This document shows positions 44,581 to 54,763 of a stretch of 64,000 nucleotides of DNA, piece by piece. Location of the stretch: contig NZ_CP016170.1 of assembly GCF_001676705.1 (NCBI RefSeq), forward strand, positions 744,001-808,000, read 5' to 3'. How positions within the stretch are numbered: the stretch's first letter is position 1; every line of letters starts with the position of its first letter. The stretch comes from Bordetella bronchialis. Its GTDB lineage: Bacteria; Pseudomonadota; Gammaproteobacteria; Burkholderiales; Burkholderiaceae_B. The notes under the pieces are model-generated. The model worked only from the letters and a program-made list of their open reading frames with translations. It was not told where the DNA came from and did not search any database. The position numbers were made by a program, and so were the translations under genes.

Positions 44581-45480
44581 ATGAATATCTCGAAAGTCGC
44601 CGTCTACGGCCTGGGCAATATGGGTTTCCTGGTGGCCGAGCGCATCGCCGCGGCCGGATTCGCGACCAAGGTCGCCGATCTGGACCAGGCGCTGGTGCGG
44701 CGCGCCCAGGACGGTTTCCGGGCCATTCCCATAAGCGGCCCGGACGATCTCGCCGACGTCGATGTGGTGGTGCTGTCGCTGCCCAGCCCCGCCATCTCGC
44801 TGGCCGTGCTGGACCAGATCGCTTCGCGCCTGCCCCGGCACGCCGTGGTGCTGGAGACCAGCACCGTCAACCCCAAGGACATCCACGCCAGCAAGAAACT
44901 GCTGGACAAGTTCGGCCTGCGCATCGTCGATGCCTCCGTGATGGCGGGCGTGAGCCAGATGAAGGCCGGCACGGCCATGCTGCTGATGGGCGGCGACCCG
45001 CGGGCCGTGGCCGATAGCCAGCCGGTGCTGGACGCCATCGCGCCCAAGCAGATCTATTTCGGCGAGTCCGGCGCGGGCGCGGCCGCCAAGGTCATCAACA
45101 ATGCGGTGGCGCACGCGGTGATGGTGGTGGTCGCCGAGGCCGGCTCGCTGGCCACGGCGTCCGGAGTCAGCTGCGAGAAGCTGGTGGGCTTGCTGTCCGA
45201 CCCGCAGATGGGCCTGCATCGGCCGCTGACGCACCGCTACGCCGAACGCATCGTGCAGGGCAATTACGAAGGCGGCATGCCGCTGGACGCGGCGCGCAAG
45301 GACTCCGTGCTGGCGCTGGAGCTGGCGCAGACGCTGGGCGTGCCGCTGTTCGCCATCCAGGGCTCGCACACCATCTATGAGATCGCCGCGGCGGCCGGGT
45401 ATGGCCGCGACGACTACGCGGCCATCGCCAAGGTGTGGGCGGACTGGGGCAAGCCCGCGGTGCCCGCCGCGCCGCGCTGA
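44581..45480 (+). CDS. Beta-hydroxyacid (3-hydroxyisobutyrate-type) dehydrogenase
   Basis: A 299-residue NAD(P) dehydrogenase. GLGNMG (10-15) binds the nucleotide; Lys170 (GAGAAAKVINN) is the catalytic lysine, with the family text S-M-G-x-GTA in the middle. The usual substrate loop DAPVSGG reads DASVMAG here, so substrate choice may differ from tartronate or hydroxyisobutyrate enzymes. Last gene of the pair with the aldehyde dehydrogenase; a bidirectional terminator follows 20 bases later. Confidence 0.85.
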   Translation: MNISKVAVYGLGNMGFLVAERIAAAGFATKVADLDQALVRRAQDGFRAIPISGPDDLADVDVVVLSLPSPAISLAVLDQIASRLPRHAVVLETSTVNPKDIHASKKLLDKFGLRIVDASVMAGVSQMKAGTAMLLMGGDPRAVADSQPVLDAIAPKQIYFGESGAGAAAKVINNAVAHAVMVVVAEAGSLATASGVSCEKLVGLLSDPQMGLHRPLTHRYAERIVQGNYEGGMPLDAARKDSVLALELAQTLGVPLFAIQGSHTIYEIAAAAGYGRDDYAAIAKVWADWGKPAVPAAPR

Positions 45481-45500
45481 GGCCGGGGCGGCAAGCCATG

Positions 45501-45528
45501 AAAAAAGCCTCCGAATGGAGGCTTTTTT
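45501..45528. terminator. Bidirectional intrinsic terminator
   Basis: AAAAAAGCCTCC and GGAGGCTTTTTT form a perfect 12-bp inverted repeat around GAAT, with T-runs on both strands. It sits between the stops of the convergent beta-hydroxyacid dehydrogenase (+) and Bug (-) genes, so it can end both transcripts. The clearest terminator in the window. Confidence 0.93.
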
Positions 45529-45549
45529 CGTTCTGCCGTCTTCCCGCGT

Positions 45550-46509
45550 TCAGTCGACCCACTTCTGCTTGGCCCACATCGCGCGGAACTGCGTGTCGGC
45601 CGCCTGCAGGCGCGCCTGCCACTTGTCGCCGGGCAGGTAATCCATTTCGGTGAATTGCTGCAGCATCGTCTTCTGGAATTCGGGGTTGTTGGCGATGCGC
45701 TCCAGCGCCTTGGCCAGCTTTTGCTCCACTTCGGGCGGCAGGCCCTTGGGCGCGACCACGCCGCGCTCGGAGGCGAAGACCAGGTCCACGCCCTGTTCCT
45801 TGAACGTGGGCACGTCCGGCGCCAGGGGGGATCGCTTGTCGCTGGCCTGGGCCAGGATGCGCAGCTTGCTGCCGCTATAGGGCATGGCCTCGCCCAGGTT
45901 CATCCCGCCCACGTCCGCGTGGCCGCCCAGCACCGCATTGCGCAGCGGGCCGGCGCCGTTGAAGGGCACGTGGTTCAGGTCCGTGCCGGTGGCGGCCTCG
46001 AACATTACCAGGGCCAGGTGGTCGTCGGTGCCCACGCCGGTGGAGCCGTAGCTCAGGCGGCCCGGCTTGGCGCGCGCGGCGTCGATGAGTTGCTTGAGCG
46101 ACTGATAGGGCGAGTCGGCCTTCACGCTGAAGGCGCTGGGGTCGCGAACCAGGGTGGCCAGGTAGGTGAAGTCGGCGCCGGTAAAGCCGGCGTTGCGCTC
46201 GATCGGCAGCGTCAGCAGGCCCGGCATGTTGGTCATGCCCAGGGTGTAGCCATCCGGCTTGGCGCGGGCGACCAGGCCCAGGCCCAGCGCGCCGGACGCG
46301 CCGGGCTTGTTGACCACCACCACCGATCCGCCCAATTCCTTCTCCAGGAACACGGCCAGCGTGCGGGCGGTGATATCGGTGCCGCCGCCGGCGGCGAAGC
46401 CGACGATCAGTTCCACGGGGCGCTCCGGCCATTCGGCCGCGGCGGCGCTGGCGCCCAGCATCATCGTTCCCGCCGCGATACCGGCGAGCCAAGTCTTCAT
46501 ACCAAACAT
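45550..46509 (-). CDS. Bug/TctC-type periplasmic solute-binding receptor
   Basis: A 319-residue Bug receptor with a signal peptide ending near AAA (about residue 24), then EWPERPVELIVGFAAGGGTDITAR, VVVVNKPGASGA and DGYTLGM. The ATG giving MFGM is chosen for its GGAGA site at seven bases. It stands alone: downstream is the shared terminator, upstream (165 bases) the end of a LysR gene on the same strand. It may serve the neighbouring dehydrogenase pair. Ligand unknown. Confidence 0.9.
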   Translation of the reverse strand: MFGMKTWLAGIAAGTMMLGASAAAAEWPERPVELIVGFAAGGGTDITARTLAVFLEKELGGSVVVVNKPGASGALGLGLVARAKPDGYTLGMTNMPGLLTLPIERNAGFTGADFTYLATLVRDPSAFSVKADSPYQSLKQLIDAARAKPGRLSYGSTGVGTDDHLALVMFEAATGTDLNHVPFNGAGPLRNAVLGGHADVGGMNLGEAMPYSGSKLRILAQASDKRSPLAPDVPTFKEQGVDLVFASERGVVAPKGLPPEVEQKLAKALERIANNPEFQKTMLQQFTEMDYLPGDKWQARLQAADTQFRAMWAKQKWVD

Positions 46510-46674
46510 GGAAAGGTCTCCTGGCCGTTGTGGGGGCCGTATTCGATGTGTGATGGTGGCGCGGGCTTGCCCGCGCGCAGGCGGTACGGCTGCCGCCGGA
46601 CTGCTTGGGCCGCAGTGTGCCTGCGCCCTTTAATAGTCACAAATAGATATTCTTCGGGGATTATTAGCCTGTTC

Positions 46675-47610
46675 CTATGCGTGACCGGGGTCCAGCGGTG
46701 GCAGGGCGCTTTCGATCTCCGTGGCGACCTGGCGCAGCGTCCCGATCAGGGCTTGGGCGGCGGGCGATAGCAGGCGGTCCTGGCGGTGCAGCACGCCTAT
46801 CGTGCGCCGGGCGCTGTCATCCTCGATGGGCCGGCTGCGCAGCGCGCCCAGGCCCAGCGAAGGCAATGCCAGCCGCGGCAAGACCGCCACGCCCAGGCCT
46901 TGCCCCACCAGCCGCACCGCCGTGGTCATGTGCGTGACGTCGTAGCGCAGCCCCGCCGTCGCCTTGTCGTCGAACACGGCGCGATCGAACTGGTGCCGCG
47001 CGCTGGAGCCCTGGGCGAGCAGGACGAGGTCGAAGGGGATCAGGTCGTCCCAATGCAGCGAGGGCAGCGCGCCCACTTCATGGCGCGAGGGATACACGGC
47101 GAAGAAGGCATCGGCGACCAGGGGCATGAACTTCAGGTCGGGGGCCTCGCTGAGCAGCGTGGCCAGGGCGAACTCGATCTGGTTGATGCGCAGCATGTCG
47201 ATCAGCTCGTCGTTGTGGGCCTCGACCACGCGGATCTGCAGCTGCGGATGCAACCGGCGCAGCGCGCCCAGGGCCGGCGGCACGAGCGTGAGCGACGTGG
47301 AGGGCAGCGCGCCGATGACCACGGCGCCCCGCCGCATGGACGCCAGGTCCAGCATGCTGCGGTAGGCTTCCTCCAGGTCGGCGATGGGCCGTTCGATGCG
47401 GTCGCGGAATTCCGCGCCGGCCGCCGTCAGGGTGATCTGGCGCGTGGTGCGCTCGAACAGCTTGACCTCGAGCACCGCTTCCAGGTCCGCGATCAGCGCC
47501 GTGAAGGAAGGCTGCGTGACGCCCAGCCGGGCCGCGGCGTGCGTGAAAGACCGGGTCTGGACAGCGAGCAGGAAGGCCTTGAGCGGCCGGTATTTGATAT
47601 TCAGCGCCAT
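46675..47610 (-). CDS. LysR-family transcriptional regulator
   Basis: A 311-residue LysR protein (LKAFLLAVQTRSFTHAAARLGVTQPSFTALIADLE at the N-terminus; effector domain from about residue 90, with GALPSTSLTLVPPAL). It resembles the CynR/CbbR-like branch in general form only. It is co-directional with the Bug gene downstream and divergent from a methyltransferase, so either may be its target. A perfect 12-bp palindrome lies in the divergent spacer. Confidence 0.86.
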   Translation of the reverse strand: MALNIKYRPLKAFLLAVQTRSFTHAAARLGVTQPSFTALIADLEAVLEVKLFERTTRQITLTAAGAEFRDRIERPIADLEEAYRSMLDLASMRRGAVVIGALPSTSLTLVPPALGALRRLHPQLQIRVVEAHNDELIDMLRINQIEFALATLLSEAPDLKFMPLVADAFFAVYPSRHEVGALPSLHWDDLIPFDLVLLAQGSSARHQFDRAVFDDKATAGLRYDVTHMTTAVRLVGQGLGVAVLPRLALPSLGLGALRSRPIEDDSARRTIGVLHRQDRLLSPAAQALIGTLRQVATEIESALPPLDPGHA

Positions 47611-47695
47611 GATGCGATTGTTATGGTCGGCCCGTTTTCCGCGTTTTTTTCGGGGCCCGGTGTAACCGATACGCCGGTTCGCGCGAATTCCCTTG

Positions 47696-47707
47696 TTGCG
47701 GCCGCAA
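47696..47707. promoter_or_regulatory. Perfect 12-bp palindrome TTGCGGCCGCAA
   Basis: Lies in the 155-base spacer between the LysR gene and the methyltransferase gene, 59 bases before the latter's start. It could be an operator. GC-rich palindromes are not rare in this genome, so the support is limited. Confidence 0.3.
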
Positions 47708-47765
47708 TGGGCCCAACCCTGCAACGGGTCTTCCTGGAACCTGGATTGGAAAGGCGTGGATAGCG

Positions 47766-48659
47766 ATGTCGATGGTTACCGAGCAGGACGAGCATAGCAA
47801 GTATCTGGGGCAGTTCATTCCCCTTCAATACCATCACGTGATGCTGATGGATGCGAACCGGATGAAGAACTTCAAGGCCGCCATCGAACACGTGGTGGCG
47901 CCAGGGGCCAGGGTCCTGGAGCTGGGCGGTGGCACCGGCGTGCTTTCCTGGTTCGCCGCCGCCCGGGCCGACAAAGTGTGGTGCGTGGAATTCAACCGCG
48001 AGCTGGTCACGGAGGCCAGGCGCTTCCTGGGCATGAACGCCAATGGCGGCAAGGTCGAGGTCGTCCATGCGGACGCCTTCGAGTATCTGCCTCCGGAGCC
48101 GGTCGACGTCATGATCTGCGAGATGGTGCATGTCGCCATGCTGCGCGAAAAACAGATCGAGATGGTCGAGTCGTTCAAGCAACGCTACCGCAAGCGCTTC
48201 GGACCCACCTTGCCGACGCTGGTCCCGACGGCGGTGGTGATGGCGGTGCAGCCCTTGCAGAAGGAATACGATTTCGAGGGTTTCCAGGCGCCGATCATCC
48301 AGGTGGAGGAACTGGGCGGGAACGCCCCAAGAACCTTGGATCTGGCGGCCCCCGCCGTGTATAGCGTGCTCGACTACACGCTGGACAATGCGCTCGATAT
48401 TGCCTGGGACGGCACCGTGGCGATCGAGCACGGCGGCGTGGTCAATGCACTGCGCTTCATCACCCGGAACATTCTGGCGCTGGTGATGGAGAAAAACTCG
48501 ACGATAGACTGGCTCAACCGCTATATGTCATTCCCGCTGCGCACGCCCGTCAGCGTGCAAGCCGGCGACACGCTGCGCATACGGTTCCGCTATCGCGCGG
48601 GGGATTTCATCTCGGTCCTGATGGACGCCCTGCACGTGGAGGTGGTGCGCCAGGCGTAG
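47766..48659 (+). CDS. Class I SAM-dependent methyltransferase, PRMT-like fold
   Basis: A 297-residue methyltransferase. VLELGGGTGVLSWFAA (about residues 49-64) is SAM motif I, VEF ends strand 2, and DVMICEMVH sits where protein arginine methyltransferases have the double-E loop (here one Glu and a Met). The C-terminal half is strand-rich, like the PRMT beta-barrel. Bacterial PRMT-like proteins are uncommon and usually of unknown substrate. It stands alone, divergent from a LysR gene. Confidence 0.75.
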   Translation: MSMVTEQDEHSKYLGQFIPLQYHHVMLMDANRMKNFKAAIEHVVAPGARVLELGGGTGVLSWFAAARADKVWCVEFNRELVTEARRFLGMNANGGKVEVVHADAFEYLPPEPVDVMICEMVHVAMLREKQIEMVESFKQRYRKRFGPTLPTLVPTAVVMAVQPLQKEYDFEGFQAPIIQVEELGGNAPRTLDLAAPAVYSVLDYTLDNALDIAWDGTVAIEHGGVVNALRFITRNILALVMEKNSTIDWLNRYMSFPLRTPVSVQAGDTLRIRFRYRAGDFISVLMDALHVEVVRQA

Positions 48660-48725
48660 CCGGCCGCGGCCGGCTGCGATGGGCCGCGGCGGCGGCCAGG
48701 CCGGCGGGCCGGCGCCGTCCCGCGT

Positions 48726-49610
48726 TCACCCTTGCAATGACACCGCCGTGGTAACGGGGCCGCGTCGCGCCGTGAAGGCGCTGCCCATGGACGCCGCCAT
48801 GATCAGCGCGATGGCCAGCCACTGCGTCGTCGTCAGGCGCTCGTCCAGCAACGCCAGGGCGATCAGGGCCGCCATCGCCGGCTCCATGCTGAGCATGACC
48901 CCGAAGGCATGCCTGGGCAGGCGCTTGAGCGCGACCATTTCCAGCGAGATCGGGATCGCGCTGGAAAGCGCCGCCACCCCCAGGCCCACCAGCAGAACCG
49001 TGGGCGAGAATGCCGCGCTGCCGGCATGCGCCAGGCCCACGGGCACCACGACCAGCGCGGCCACGGTCAGCCCCAGCGAAACGGAATGTCCGGCGTGCAG
49101 ATGTCCCAGCCGTTTTCCGGCCACGATGTAGGTGGCCCACAACACGGCCGCGGCCAGGGCGTACATCAGGCCCGTCGGATCCAGCGTGCTGACGCCATGT
49201 ACCTGGGGCAGCAGCAGGCCGAGTCCCGCGACCGCGAACATGACCCAGACGAAGTCCAGGGCGCGGCGCGAGCCGAGCAAAGCCAGTATCAGGGGACCGG
49301 AAAACTCGATCGCCACTGCGACGCCGAAAGGTATCGTGCGCAGCGCCATATAAAAGCAAAGATTCATCACGCCCAGCGCCGCGCCGTAGCAGGCGATCCG
49401 GCTGGCATCGCCGGCATGCAGGCGGCGGCGCCACGGACGCCAGCATGCCAGCAGCAGCAGCGCCGAGAATCCCACCCGCAGCGCCGTCGTGCCCTCGGCG
49501 CCGACCAGGGGGAAAAGCGTGTGCTTGGCCCAGGAAGTGCCCAGCCCCAGAAAGGTGACGGAACCGAGGACGGACAATAGGGGGAGTAGCGGGGGGCGCG
49601 GCGCGGTCAT
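48726..49610 (-). CDS. rhtA: Threonine/homoserine exporter, RhtA type
   Basis: A 294-residue, ten-helix EamA transporter tracking E. coli RhtA closely: FPLVGA-G-TALR, YGAALGVMNLCFYMAL, GVAVAIEFSGPL, SRRALDFVWV and SLEMVALKRLP-FG--MSMEPA. RhtA exports threonine, homoserine and other amino acids. It converges on the methyltransferase gene with 66 bases between stops, and runs the same way as the ABC operon, which starts upstream. Confidence 0.86.
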   Translation of the reverse strand: MTAPRPPLLPLLSVLGSVTFLGLGTSWAKHTLFPLVGAEGTTALRVGFSALLLLACWRPWRRRLHAGDASRIACYGAALGVMNLCFYMALRTIPFGVAVAIEFSGPLILALLGSRRALDFVWVMFAVAGLGLLLPQVHGVSTLDPTGLMYALAAAVLWATYIVAGKRLGHLHAGHSVSLGLTVAALVVVPVGLAHAGSAAFSPTVLLVGLGVAALSSAIPISLEMVALKRLPRHAFGVMLSMEPAMAALIALALLDERLTTTQWLAIALIMAASMGSAFTARRGPVTTAVSLQG

Positions 49611-49723
49611 GGCAAGCCTGTGTAGAGGACCGCGATTTTGCCGTATTTTTCGCCGGCGTGCCGCCGCGGGAAGCCGGTCTCCCGCCCGGGAAGCCGGCCT
49701 GCCGACCGGGAGCCCGCCGGCGC

Positions 49724-50485
<762 letters not shown>

Positions 50486-50494
50486 GCTGGGTCC

Positions 50495-51145
50495 TCAATG
50501 CTGGATGCGCATGCGTCGCTCCACCCACGCGCCCAGCAGGGAGCAGGGGAAACACAGCGCGAAGTAGAACAGGGCAACCAGCCCATAGACCGTGAAGGGC
50601 TGGAAGGTCACGTTGGCGATCATCTGGCCGGTACGGGTCAGCTCCACGAAGCCGACCACCGAGGCCAGCGAGGTGTTCTTGATGATCTGTACCACCAGCC
50701 CCACGGTGGGCGGCACCGACAGGCGCAGGGCCTGCGGGAAAATGACGTGGCGCAGCTGCTGGCCGAAAGTCAGGGCCAGGCTGGCCGAGGCTTCCCATTG
50801 CCCCTTGGGAATGGCCTCCACGCAGCCGCGCCAGGTCTCGGTAAGGTAGGCGCTGGCGTACAGGGTGAAGCACAGGACGGCCGCCGTCATGGGCGAGGTC
50901 TCGATGCCGGCCAGCGCCAGGCCGAAGTACACCAGGAACAGCTGCATCAGCAGGGGCGTGCCCTGGAAAACCTGTACGTAGGCGGCGACGGGCCGTTCGA
51001 ACAGGCGCGGCCGGCCCACGCGCAGCATCAGCAACAGCAGGCCGGCCAGGCCGCCGCCGACGAAGGCGATGGCCGACAGGGCCAGCGTCCAGGGCAGCGA
51101 GAACAGCAGGTTGCGCAGGATATCCCAGGTGGAGAACGCGATCAT
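50495..51145 (-). CDS. Polar amino acid ABC transporter permease
   Basis: A 216-residue HisM/GlnP-type permease with about five helices; FQGTPLLMQLFLVYFG and the EAA loop (EASASLALTFGQQLRHVIFPQAL) are plain. The frame extends far upstream through the partner permease, but the ATG overlapping that gene's stop by 4 bases gives MIAFSTWDIL. Forms the membrane channel with the second permease. Confidence 0.9.
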   Translation of the reverse strand: MIAFSTWDILRNLLFSLPWTLALSAIAFVGGGLAGLLLLMLRVGRPRLFERPVAAYVQVFQGTPLLMQLFLVYFGLALAGIETSPMTAAVLCFTLYASAYLTETWRGCVEAIPKGQWEASASLALTFGQQLRHVIFPQALRLSVPPTVGLVVQIIKNTSLASVVGFVELTRTGQMIANVTFQPFTVYGLVALFYFALCFPCSLLGAWVERRMRIQH

Positions 51146-51816
51146 CGGCCGGCTCCCACCGGCGCGCAGCCGAACAGGAATCGCGGTCCCAGCCATTGCA
51201 GCAGGCGCCGGAAGCAGATGGACAGCAGCAGATAGAGCAGGGTCACCACGATGTACGACTCGAACTGGCGGAAGGTCTGGGCGGCGATGCGGTTGGTCAC
51301 ATAGGACAGCTCCGCGGTGGAGATCAGGCTGCAGACGGCGGTCGCCAGCATGATGATGACCAGCTGGCTGGTAAGGGCGGGCCACACGCGCGATAGCGCG
51401 GGGGGCAGCACCACTCGCGTGAAGGTATGCCAGCGGCCCAGCCCCAGGCACTGCGCGGCTTCGTGCTGGCCGCGGGGCGTGGCCTCGATGCCGGCCCGGA
51501 TGATCTCGCAGGCGTATGCGCCCAGGTTGACGGTCAGGGCCAGGATCGCGGCGGGAAAACTGGCGAAGCGCAGGCCGATCGCGGGCAGGCCGAAGTAGAT
51601 GAAAAAGATCTGCACAATGAAGGGCGTATTGCGGAAGAATTCCACGTAGCAGGCGACGGCCACGCGCGCGCCGCGTGGGGCTTGCACGCGGCACCATGCG
51701 CAGGCGATGCCGAGCAGCGTGCCCAGCGTGCAGGAGAGCGCGGTAAGCAGCGCGGTGATGGCCAGTCCTTCCAGAAAGACGGGCCAGGCGGCGAGCACGC
51801 CGGAGAAATCGAGCAT
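51142..51816 (-). CDS. Polar amino acid ABC transporter permease
   Basis: A 224-residue partner permease: EFFRNTPFIVQIFFIYFGLP, and the EAA loop EAAQCLGLGRWHTFTRVVLPPAL. Five predicted helices. Starts 10 bases after the MmgE/PrpD gene stop and overlaps the next permease by 4 bases. Heterodimeric permease pairs of this type carry histidine, glutamine, lysine or related amines. Confidence 0.9.
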   Translation of the reverse strand: MLDFSGVLAAWPVFLEGLAITALLTALSCTLGTLLGIACAWCRVQAPRGARVAVACYVEFFRNTPFIVQIFFIYFGLPAIGLRFASFPAAILALTVNLGAYACEIIRAGIEATPRGQHEAAQCLGLGRWHTFTRVVLPPALSRVWPALTSQLVIIMLATAVCSLISTAELSYVTNRIAAQTFRQFESYIVVTLLYLLLSICFRRLLQWLGPRFLFGCAPVGAGR

Positions 51817-51826
51817 CGAGACTCCT

Positions 51827-53302
51827 TTATTCGGGCCGCGTATCGTCGGGCCGCGTGTCGGCCGCGGGCACGGAGGACGCCGCGGCCAGGGTGTCGAAAA
51901 GCGCTTGTACCGGCATGGGGCCATCCAGGTCCCGCAGCTGCGCCAGCAAGCGGGTGGCGGCCGCCTCGCCGATGACGTCGGCGGTGCAGTCCAGGAACTT
52001 GCGGGCCGACTGTGCCGGGGACAAGGGATCGCCGGGACTGCCTATCGCCTTGTCGCGCTCGCCCCGCAGCACCGTGCCATCGTGGCATTCCACGCGGACG
52101 ATGGCGCCCTCCGGCGCGTCGCGGCGCCGCGACGGATCGTGCCAGGACGGTCCCGTCTCCATGCGTACCCGGCGCATCGCCTCGCGCAGATCGGTTCGCG
52201 CCAGCTGGCCCGGCGCCAGCGCCGCCAAGCCCCATTCCGGTTCGAGCAAGGTCATGGCGATGGCGAAAGGCATGCTGAAGCGGGCCTGCGCCGGCGTGTC
52301 CGGCATGTCGTGGCACAGGTTGGCGGCGACGATGGGCGGTACGTCGCAGACCACCGAGGCCACGTCGCCCGGGCGCAATCCGTGCCGGACGATCAGCGCG
52401 CGCAGGGCGTCGACGGCCGCATGCGAGGACAGGCATACCGGGATGCGCTTGACGTCCAGGCCGGGGTCCAGCAAGTACCATCTGTCGGATCCCATCTCCA
52501 GCGCGGCGATGTCCAGCACGCCCTGGTTGTAGCGGGCCGCGAAGCCGTGGCCGTGGCCGAACGGGTCGGCGGGCCCGCACGCGCCGGCCTGCGCCAGCAA
52601 GGCCGCCTGCACGCCGGCTTCCGAGGCCTTGCCCGCCATCAGGGGCTTGGCGTCCGAGCCGAAACAGGACTTGGTGCCCGCGGCCATGCCGACGGCCAGC
52701 GCCAGCGCGTGGGCGATGCGCGGCGCATCCAGGTCCAGCAGCTTGCAGACCGCCATGGCCGCGCCGATGGGGCCCAGCACCCCAGTCGTCCACCAGCCTT
52801 GGTCGTAGAGCAGGCCGCGGGTGGCGGCGCCTACCGCATATTCGCATTCGGCCCCGGCGACCAGGGCGGTGACCGCCTGGGCGCCATTCGCGCCCACCGC
52901 CTGGGCACAGGCGAGCAGCGCGGGCACGATGACCGCGGAGCCATGCACGAAGCCGGCGTAGCAGTTGTCGTCGAAGTCCAGCGCGTGCGCGGCCACGGCA
53001 TTGGCAAAGGCGGCCTGTTGCGGCGCGGCGTGGGCGGGTACCGCGGTCCCGGATGGGGCGCGGCCTGCCGTCTTCGGCCCGACCAGCCCGGCCAGGACAG
53101 TGCTGCCGGCGCCCGACGCTGCCGCGCACAGCGACAGCGCGGCCGTGGCGGGCGGAGTGAGGCTGCCCGCCACGGCCACGCCCACGGTATCCAGGATGCA
53201 GGATACGGCCGCCTGGCGCACGGCGGCCGGTATGTGCCCAGGCGATAGCGCGCCCACCCATTGCGCCATGCGCAGGCTGGCCGCCGAGGTGTTGCTTTCC
53301 AC
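51827..53302 (-). CDS. MmgE/PrpD-family protein
   Basis: A 491-residue member of the MmgE/PrpD fold (all-helical N-terminal half, then alpha/beta). AHALDFDDNCYAGFVHGSAVIVPALLA is the family motif region. Members include 2-methylcitrate dehydratase and an epimerase of iminodisuccinate. A GTG at 53302 with AAGGGG at six bases is a better start than the GTG eight codons upstream. It is inserted between the binding protein and the permeases of an amino acid transporter, so its substrate is probably what they import. Confidence 0.82.
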   Translation of the reverse strand: MESNTSAASLRMAQWVGALSPGHIPAAVRQAAVSCILDTVGVAVAGSLTPPATAALSLCAAASGAGSTVLAGLVGPKTAGRAPSGTAVPAHAAPQQAAFANAVAAHALDFDDNCYAGFVHGSAVIVPALLACAQAVGANGAQAVTALVAGAECEYAVGAATRGLLYDQGWWTTGVLGPIGAAMAVCKLLDLDAPRIAHALALAVGMAAGTKSCFGSDAKPLMAGKASEAGVQAALLAQAGACGPADPFGHGHGFAARYNQGVLDIAALEMGSDRWYLLDPGLDVKRIPVCLSSHAAVDALRALIVRHGLRPGDVASVVCDVPPIVAANLCHDMPDTPAQARFSMPFAIAMTLLEPEWGLAALAPGQLARTDLREAMRRVRMETGPSWHDPSRRRDAPEGAIVRVECHDGTVLRGERDKAIGSPGDPLSPAQSARKFLDCTADVIGEAAATRLLAQLRDLDGPMPVQALFDTLAAASSVPAADTRPDDTRPE

Positions 53303-53387
53303 GCGGTTCCCCTTGCCGGAAGGCACGCGCGGGGGCGCCTTCCGGGTGTTGGTGGCCGACGCGCTCCATGGCGCGTCCGACCCTTGC

Positions 53388-54173
53388 TTATTCGGGCAGG
53401 TCGCCCGCCGGCGCGCCCATCCAGCGCTTGGACATGTCGTCCAGCTTGCCGTCGCGCTTGGCCTCGCGGATGATGTCGTTGACCTTGGCGAGCAGCTTGG
53501 GCTGGTCCTTGCGCACGCCGATATAGCAAGGGGAGTTGGCCAGCACCACCTTCAGCGCCATGTCCAGGCCGGGATTGCGCTGCGTGAGCGCCGCCGCCAC
53601 CGGCGTGCCGCTGGCGAACAGTTCGGCCTGCCCCGACATGAACGCGGCGATGGTGCTGTTGTTGTCTTCGTAGCGATGCACCACCGCCTTGGGCGCCAAT
53701 TGCTGCAGCTCCTGGTCCTGCATGGAGCCGCGCGTGACGGCGATGGTCTTGCCGGCCAGGTCGTCATACGTCTTGGCCGGATTGCCCTTGGCGCCGAAGA
53801 TGGCGTCGAAGAAGGGGGCATAGGCGATGCTGAAGTCGATCACCTGCGCCCGCTCGGCCGTCTTGCCCAGCGAGGAAATCGTCAGGTCGGTCTTGCCGGT
53901 CTGCAGGTAGGGCACGCGGTTCGGCGCCGTGACGGGCACCAGCTCCAGCTTTACGCCCAGCTTGCGGGCGATAAGACCGGCCATGTCCACGTCCAGCCCC
54001 TGCGGCTTCATGTCGGGTCCGACGAAGCCGAACGGCGGGTAGTCCGTGGGGACCGCCACGCGGATGGACCCGCGCTGCATGATGTCGTCCAGCAGATCGG
54101 CGGCGTGCGCGCTGAGCGCCAGCGCACACGAGATTGCGGTTAAAGCCCCGAGTATCCATTGCTTGAGTCGCAT
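53388..54173 (-). CDS. Polar amino acid ABC transporter, substrate-binding protein
   Basis: A 261-residue periplasmic binding protein (SBP family 3). A signal peptide is followed by the usual RGSIRVAVPTDYPPFGFVGPDMKPQGLDVDMA opening, then TGKTDLTISSLGKT and GKTIAVTRGSMQDQEL. The ATG with an AAGGA site is preferred to a TTG six codons upstream. It lies 85 bases ahead of the MmgE/PrpD gene within the operon. An agmatinase-type enzyme and RidA are encoded upstream, hinting at a guanidino or amino compound as ligand. Confidence 0.9.
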   Translation of the reverse strand: MRLKQWILGALTAISCALALSAHAADLLDDIMQRGSIRVAVPTDYPPFGFVGPDMKPQGLDVDMAGLIARKLGVKLELVPVTAPNRVPYLQTGKTDLTISSLGKTAERAQVIDFSIAYAPFFDAIFGAKGNPAKTYDDLAGKTIAVTRGSMQDQELQQLAPKAVVHRYEDNNSTIAAFMSGQAELFASGTPVAAALTQRNPGLDMALKVVLANSPCYIGVRKDQPKLLAKVNDIIREAKRDGKLDDMSKRWMGAPAGDLPE

Positions 54174-54309
54174 GTCGACGTCCTTGGTCAATACTGCCGT
54201 TCAAAGTCCGGTGGCCGCGATCCCGGCGCATGCGGATATCGCGGCGTTGCGTATGACTCCTCGGCTTCCCCTTGAGGGTCCTGGGCGGGGGCTGGCGCCC
54301 CTCTGATGT

Positions 54310-54723
54310 TCAGTCGGGAATGACGGCGGTGGCGTCGATCTCGACCAGATACTCGGTGCGGGCGAAGGCGCTGATCACCAGCCCGGTGGAGACCGGGAAC
54401 ACGCCCTTGAGCCACTTGCCGACCACGTTGTAGACCGCTTCGCGATAGCGCGGGTCGGAGATATAGATGGTCAGCTTGCAGATGTGATCCAGCTTGCTGC
54501 CGGCTTCCTTCAGCAGCATATCGATATTTCGCATGGCCTGCTCGGCCTGGCCCGCCACGTCGCCGATGCACACGCATTCGGATGTGTCCAGGTTCTGGCC
54601 GATCTGGCCGCGCAGGAAGACCGTGGTGCCGCGCGCGACCACGGCCTGGCAAAGATCGTTGTCGATCTTCTGCTCGGGATAGGTTTCGCGGGTGTTGAAC
54701 TTGCGTATGCGTGTGTGTGCCAT
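54310..54723 (-). CDS. RidA-family protein lacking the catalytic arginine
   Basis: A 137-residue YjgF/RidA homologue. FLRGQIGQN and YLVEIDATAV are the family blocks, but the PTRxT motif reads PVST (Ser112), so the imine-hydrolysing arginine is missing. It lies 40 bases after the agmatinase stop and 136 bases before the binding protein start; that spacer shows nothing definite. It probably belongs to an uncharacterised Rid subgroup tied to amine metabolism. Confidence 0.85.
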   Translation of the reverse strand: MAHTRIRKFNTRETYPEQKIDNDLCQAVVARGTTVFLRGQIGQNLDTSECVCIGDVAGQAEQAMRNIDMLLKEAGSKLDHICKLTIYISDPRYREAVYNVVGKWLKGVFPVSTGLVISAFARTEYLVEIDATAVIPD

Positions 54724-54763
54724 CGTCGTGCTTGCTTGGTGGGTGGAGAGGAAAGCGGCGGTC

